Shown here one piece after another: positions 5,924-8,396 of a DNA stretch of 8,396 bases. The notes under the pieces are model-generated. The model ran no database searches. It worked only from the letters and a program-made list of their open reading frames with translations, and was not told where the DNA came from. Position numbers and translations under genes: made by a program. Origin of the DNA: Puniceicoccales bacterium (lineage in GTDB: Bacteria > Verrucomicrobiota > Verrucomicrobiia > Opitutales > JAIRKQ01); NCBI GenBank assembly GCA_031258795.1, contig JAIRMI010000044.1, positions 1 to 8,396 on the forward strand, in the 5' to 3' direction. Each line of letters starts with the position of its first letter. Within the stretch, counting starts at the first letter, position 1.

Positions 5924-6475
5924 TTAACTCTTTTGGCTGTTCAATTTCGCGATAACCAAGTCACTTATGTCCAGTGATTCATCCACGTAAACCGCTGAAG
6001 TAAACTTGTTCAAGACAACGTCTGCTTTCTTTTCTTTGGCGACCTCCGCTACTGCCACTTCCAGATCCTTAACTTGCTCAGCAACCTCCCCTTGACGACG
6101 TTCGGTGAATCTCTTATTCAAATCCTGGCGAAGTTGGGAAAATTCTAGGTCTTTTTTCTTCAGATCTTCGGTTTTAGCTGCTGCATCTGCTTTGAATTTA
6201 TTGCGGGCCGTATCCGTTAGCGCGTCATTGTCAGCCTTAGCTTGAAGATCTTTAATTTCCTCGTTGATCTTCATCACTTCGTCGTACAGCTCCCTCAACT
6301 CCTTATCAGCCGCTGCCACTGCCTCATTATACGCCGCTTGAACCTTTTTAGCCTTTTCAAAATTGTCGAAAACTTTCTGCACATCAACGGATAAAATTTT
6401 CGTAGAACCCGGCCACGCAGCTGCACTAGTTACCAACGCACAACTGGACAACAATATACCAATAAGTTTTTTCAT
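5924..6475 (-). CDS. skp: Periplasmic chaperone of the Skp/OmpH family
   Basis: Skp-type proteins hold unfolded outer-membrane proteins in the periplasm on the way to the BAM complex. The 183-aa product has a signal peptide (MKKLIGILLSSCALVTSAAA, cleavage after residue 20), the family's first strand ILSVDVQKVFDNF (27-39), a long charged coiled-coil hairpin (about 42-150, alternating Lys/Glu/Ala), and a closing strand-helix region (ADVVLNKFTSAVYVDESLDI). LSSC at 9-12 is a marginal lipobox, but the AxA site suits signal peptidase I better. Length is typical. The adjacent lpxD supports the call, since skp-lpxD is a common outer-membrane biogenesis pair; bamA is not present upstream. A promoter lies at 6501-6530. 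Confidence 0.9.
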   Translation of the reverse strand: MKKLIGILLSSCALVTSAAAWPGSTKILSVDVQKVFDNFEKAKKVQAAYNEAVAAADKELRELYDEVMKINEEIKDLQAKADNDALTDTARNKFKADAAAKTEDLKKKDLEFSQLRQDLNKRFTERRQGEVAEQVKDLEVAVAEVAKEKKADVVLNKFTSAVYVDESLDISDLVIAKLNSQKS

Positions 6476-6500
6476 AATATTCGTACCATATTAAAATTAA

Positions 6501-6530
6501 AGTATAGCGCAGTATTAGGCTCGGTTCCAA
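6501..6530 (-). promoter_or_regulatory. Sigma-70-type promoter for skp (and lpxD)
   Basis: The minus strand has TTGGAA (6525-6530) and TATACT (6501-6506) with 18 bp between. The start would fall near 6494, giving a leader of about 20 bases before ATG 6475. The ribosome site there is poor. Confidence 0.55.
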
Positions 6531-6596
6531 CAATGCAATGAAAATTTTACAAATGTTGCAAAAATAATTTTTTTTATAAAACAAATAACATTTTCC

Positions 6597-6660
6597 TTGA
6601 CCGTTCCCGCGCTAAAAGCTATGCTTTCCTTAATCTGAGAAGGGGAAGTTTATATAGGAG
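6597..6660 (+). promoter_or_regulatory. Promoter and ribosome site of the type III chaperone-like gene
   Basis: TTGACC (6597-6602) and TATGCT (6620-6625) are 17 bp apart. The predicted start near 6632 leads to AGGAG at 6656-6660, eight bases before ATG 6669. The region from 6531 to 6596 between this and the divergent skp promoter is A+T-rich and shows no further recognisable site. Confidence 0.6.
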
Positions 6661-6668
6661 CGTAATCG

Positions 6669-7163
6669 ATGGATAAGTTTTCTTTAATTTTACATGACTT
6701 TGCAAACAAGATAAATTTGGTGGGACTGAAGATTGACCCATCGGGCTATTGCTGTTTGGATGTGGATAACGGCATGCTTGTCCATCTGAAATACGATAGC
6801 AAGAGAGACGGCATGATATTTATTTCCGAAATCGGAGAAGTTCCCCAAATTAACCGCAGTGCGATTCTGAGGTATTTGTTGAGGATGAACGATAATAGAG
6901 AAGAAACTAAGGGCATGACCCTTTCCTTTAACGCAGAAAGTGGCAAAGCTGCTCTCGGCTATCAGTATCCTCTGCGATTTTTAACCGATGCCGGCTTTGA
7001 AGAGTTTTTCAAATTATTTTTAGACGAGGTCGAAAGGTGGATGAAGCGTATAACAACCTTTATGCAAGGCGAAATACCCGAAGGCGAAGAAGCTTCCGGT
7101 TCCGCAGCATCCCAAGAATATTCTTCCTCATCGAGCGGCCCACAGTTCATGATAGGAGCCTAA
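6669..7163 (+). CDS. CesT-family type III secretion chaperone-like protein
   Basis: CesT/SycE-type chaperones are small cytoplasmic dimers that bind the N-terminal part of effectors and pass them to the type III secretion ATPase. The 164-aa product follows the family pattern: an N-terminal helix (LILHDFANKINL, 6-17), DPSGYCCLDVDNGMLVHLKY (23-42) as the first strands, MIFISEIGEVP (49-59), a helix SAILRYLLRMN (64-74), GMTLSFNAESGKAALGYQYP (82-101), and a C-terminal helix EEFFKLFLDEVERWMKRI (111-128). A Gly/Ser/Glu-rich tail (about 134-164, with five Ser in a row) extends past the usual end. The family call rests on pattern alone. No client effector is adjacent: downstream DNA is IS debris, which may have removed one. 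It has its own promoter and a good ribosome site. Confidence 0.7.
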   Translation: MDKFSLILHDFANKINLVGLKIDPSGYCCLDVDNGMLVHLKYDSKRDGMIFISEIGEVPQINRSAILRYLLRMNDNREETKGMTLSFNAESGKAALGYQYPLRFLTDAGFEEFFKLFLDEVERWMKRITTFMQGEIPEGEEASGSAASQEYSSSSSGPQFMIGA

Positions 7164-7207
7164 CCTAAAAATAAAAAGAGGGAAGGACGCGTCAGTTAAT
7201 TGCTGCT

Positions 7208-7761
7208 AGGTGGCAAGGGTTTGTTCTGCGCTAGCTTATCCGGTAGAGCAGAGTTGGGGATGTTTACCAAAATTTTGCAAAAACTGACAAAAAGAGAGAC
7301 GAATGTTCCCATGATTGACGGGCTCCATTAAAGGTTCACAGGATGGCAGCAAGCCTGGGCAAAGGGGGCTTCACCGCGGCACATCGGCGAACCCAAGGAG
7401 GACTTAACAGCAAGTTGCACGCTCTCTGCGATGCTTCCGGGCAGCCGGTGAGGTTGCTCTTGGCCACTTGGAACGTCAATGACATAGTTGGCGCCGGAGA
7501 ATCCCTGAAAGACTTACAGGACAGTGGCGAGCCTAAAAAAAGTGGGTCTTCGCCGCGGCACATCGGGCGAACCAAAGGAGGGTTTGGTAGCAAGCTAAAT
7601 CGAAAACATGTTCCGTAGATTGAAGGATTGGCACCGCACCCCACATTGGGCGCCAAAGGTGGACTCGGCAGCAAATTGTACGCCCCTATGATCGCTGTGC
7701 CCACACCTTCTTCTCTTCCATTTGCATCGCCTGCTCCTTCCTCTTTTATTTGAATTTATGA
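7208..7761 (+). pseudogene. Decayed IS5-type transposase
   Basis: Pieces of one transposase can be read in order through several frames. GMFTKILQKLTKRETNVPMI starts at 7258 and is followed by DGLH and a stop codon (TAA). KVH then runs into GGLNSKLHALCDASGQPVR, ending near NVND..GAGESLKDL. IENMFRRLKDWHR (from about 7601) contains the third catalytic Glu region, and YDRCAHTFFSSICIACSFL is the C-terminus, ending at TGA 7761. The first catalytic Asp (MID) is present; the middle segment that normally carries the second Asp (DKGYD-like) is missing, as are roughly the first 50 codons. Two extra copies of a 49-bp motif interrupt the gene. It follows the chaperone-like gene by about 45 bp and cannot encode a working enzyme. 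Confidence 0.7.
7370..7678 (+). repeat. Three copies of a 49-bp motif inside the IS5 remnant
   Basis: Copies lie at 7370-7417, 7549-7597 and 7631-7678. They share a CACCGC/CGCCGC opening, (A)CATCGGGCG, AACCAAAGGAGG or CAAAGGTGG, and a closing AGCAAG(C/T)T. The first is in its natural place, coding GG-SKL of the transposase. The other two sit where the family has no such sequence: between the SLKDL and IENMF blocks, and between DWHR and YDRC. Confidence 0.6.
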
Positions 7762-7773
7762 GTCCTGACCCTA
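7757..7773 (+). repeat. Right terminal repeat of the IS5-type element
   Basis: The sequence TATGAGTCCTGACCCTA overlaps the transposase stop and is followed by G to give CTAG, a frequent IS5-group target. Its complement starts TAGGGTCAGGACTCAT, an end type I recall from IS5-family elements. No matching left end was found before 7208, so the element is truncated on that side. Confidence 0.5.
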
Positions 7774-7797
7774 GAGAGAAAATTTCACTCTAGCTAG

Positions 7798-7893
7798 AAC
7801 AAGAAATCAAAAGATTTCTTAGGTGCTACCTTGGGAATTTTGTTCGGTATCTTCTTCGACACCAAAATTGTCGAACATGTTGCTCAAGCTTAC
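7798..7893 (+). pseudogene. Orphan hydrophobic reading-frame fragment
   Basis: Between the IS5 end and the IS630 copy one frame reads without a stop from 7798 into the IS630 element. It encodes KKSKDFLGATLGILFGIFFD followed by TKIVEHVAQAYY. This looks like a membrane or glycine-zipper segment and could be the remnant of a gene cut on both sides by insertions. There is no start codon or ribosome site, and 32 codons is short enough to be chance. The same stretch holds two perfect hairpins (7801-7820 and 7855-7875) without T tracts. Confidence 0.25.
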
Positions 7894-7944
7894 TATAGTC
7901 AAATTACTTGAGAAAAGCGCATAAAGATTATACCTAGAGAATGT

Positions 7945-8396
7945 ATGGTATACTGCACAACGGATTTGAGAAAGAAGGTGTTAAAATAGGAAAGCACGCA
8001 CAGTGTAAAAGAAACGAGCGAGGCATTTGGAGTAAGTGAGCGTGCGATATTTGCATGGAAGAAGAAGTTGAGGGAAACGGGGAATCTAGAGCGTGTACCG
8101 CTGAACAGAAAATACAGGAAGTTAGATCCGGAAAAGCTAGCAAAGTACGTGGAGGAGCAGCCGAATGCCTATCAAAGGGAAATGGCCAGCGAATTTAAAG
8201 TGAGCACGAGCTGCATTGGCAAAGTGATGAGAAAGCTGAAGATCACAGTAAAAAAAGACCAGGGTATATAAAGAGCGGGAGGCCATCGAAGCGGCCGGCT
8301 GTTCCCTAATTTACCTGCCTCCCTACTCTCCGGACCTCAATCCCATCGAAAAATTCTGGGCGAACCTCGAAGGAACACTAGCCGACATCCTCCACC
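7945..8396 (+). pseudogene. IS630-family transposase, deleted and frameshifted
   Basis: From ATG 7945 the frame reads TDLRKKVLK and meets TAG at 7987. It then continues in the same frame with the helix-turn-helix domain (HSVKETSEAFGVSERAIFAW), a linker (NRKYRKLDPEKLAKYVEEQP) and a second helix-turn-helix (EFKVSTSCIGKVMRKLKI) to TAA 8271. In another frame YKERE is fused straight to AIEAAGCSLIYLPPYSPDL and NPIEKFWANLEGTLADILH, the end of the catalytic domain with its last acidic residue (NPIE). The intervening segment with the first two catalytic Asp residues, usually well over 100 residues, is absent. At least three lesions (stop, frameshift, deletion) make it inactive. The 3' end lies outside the window. 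Confidence 0.75.
8278..8396 (+). repeat. Right arm of the long inverted repeat (partner 531-638)
   Basis: This transposase 3' segment is the mirror image of the left array's most complete unit, including the uninterrupted CTGTTCCCTAATTTACCTGC. The arm may extend beyond the window. Confidence 0.75.

Larger units (their letters stand above)
7896..8396 (+). mobile_element. IS630-family element, internally deleted, running off the window
   Basis: The element starts at 7896 after TA (7894-7895) with TAGTCAAATTACTTGAGAAA, the same type of end as at 667. It carries a broken transposase gene on the plus strand and continues past the window edge, so its right end and target duplication are not visible. 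Confidence 0.7.

Noticed and set aside
7336..7704. 122-aa minus-strand frame with three repeats of an NLLPSPPL-like motif
   Set aside because: It is antisense to the IS5-type remnant; the repeats come from the 49-bp motif, and the plus strand gives recognisable transposase blocks.
7801..7820. Perfect hairpin AAGAAATC-AAAA-GATTTCTT as a terminator
   Set aside because: The stem is A+T-rich and no T run follows on either strand; it may be chance in decayed DNA.

Overview
The window most likely comes from a Gram-negative, host-associated bacterium of the PVC group, probably Verrucomicrobiota near the Opitutae/Puniceicoccales. This is inferred from remembered family patterns, not a search. The wording of AtpB and AtpF and the TEFLRVH block of the dihydrouridine synthase look Opitutae-like. 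lpxD and skp indicate an LPS-bearing outer membrane. A CesT-type chaperone gene suggests a type III secretion system elsewhere in the genome. No rRNA, tRNA, CRISPR array or replication origin was recognised.

Layout. Positions 1-706 are mobile-element debris: the start of an IS5-type transposase, interrupted at a TA by a 574-bp transposase-less IS630 derivative (94-667) that contains a 130-bp tandem array of the transposase 3' end. Two minus-strand genes of unknown function follow: a 78-aa basic protein with a good promoter, and a 173-aa probably exported protein. The core is a plus-strand block, dus-atpB-atpE-atpF-atpH (1666-4833), in which neighbouring genes overlap or lie at most 17 bp apart. 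It encodes the ATP synthase membrane sector plus the delta stalk subunit, and the F1 genes do not follow. It converges, with a single base between stop codons, on the minus-strand pair skp-lpxD (outer-membrane biogenesis). A hairpin plus T7 tract lies directly against the lpxD start codon. A type III chaperone-like gene with its own promoter runs divergently from skp.

Positions 7164-8396 are again mobile DNA. There is a decayed IS5-type transposase carrying three copies of a 49-bp motif, a short orphan hydrophobic reading frame, and an internally deleted IS630 transposase that runs off the window end. The IS630 remnants at the two ends form an inverted repeat around the whole gene block.

Functionally, the conserved genes serve tRNA modification (Dus), energy coupling (F0 and delta), lipid A synthesis (LpxD) and outer-membrane protein transport (Skp). 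The less familiar genes (707-943, 1098-1619, 6669-7163) lie towards the IS-rich margins and are the best candidates for lineage-specific or host-interaction functions.
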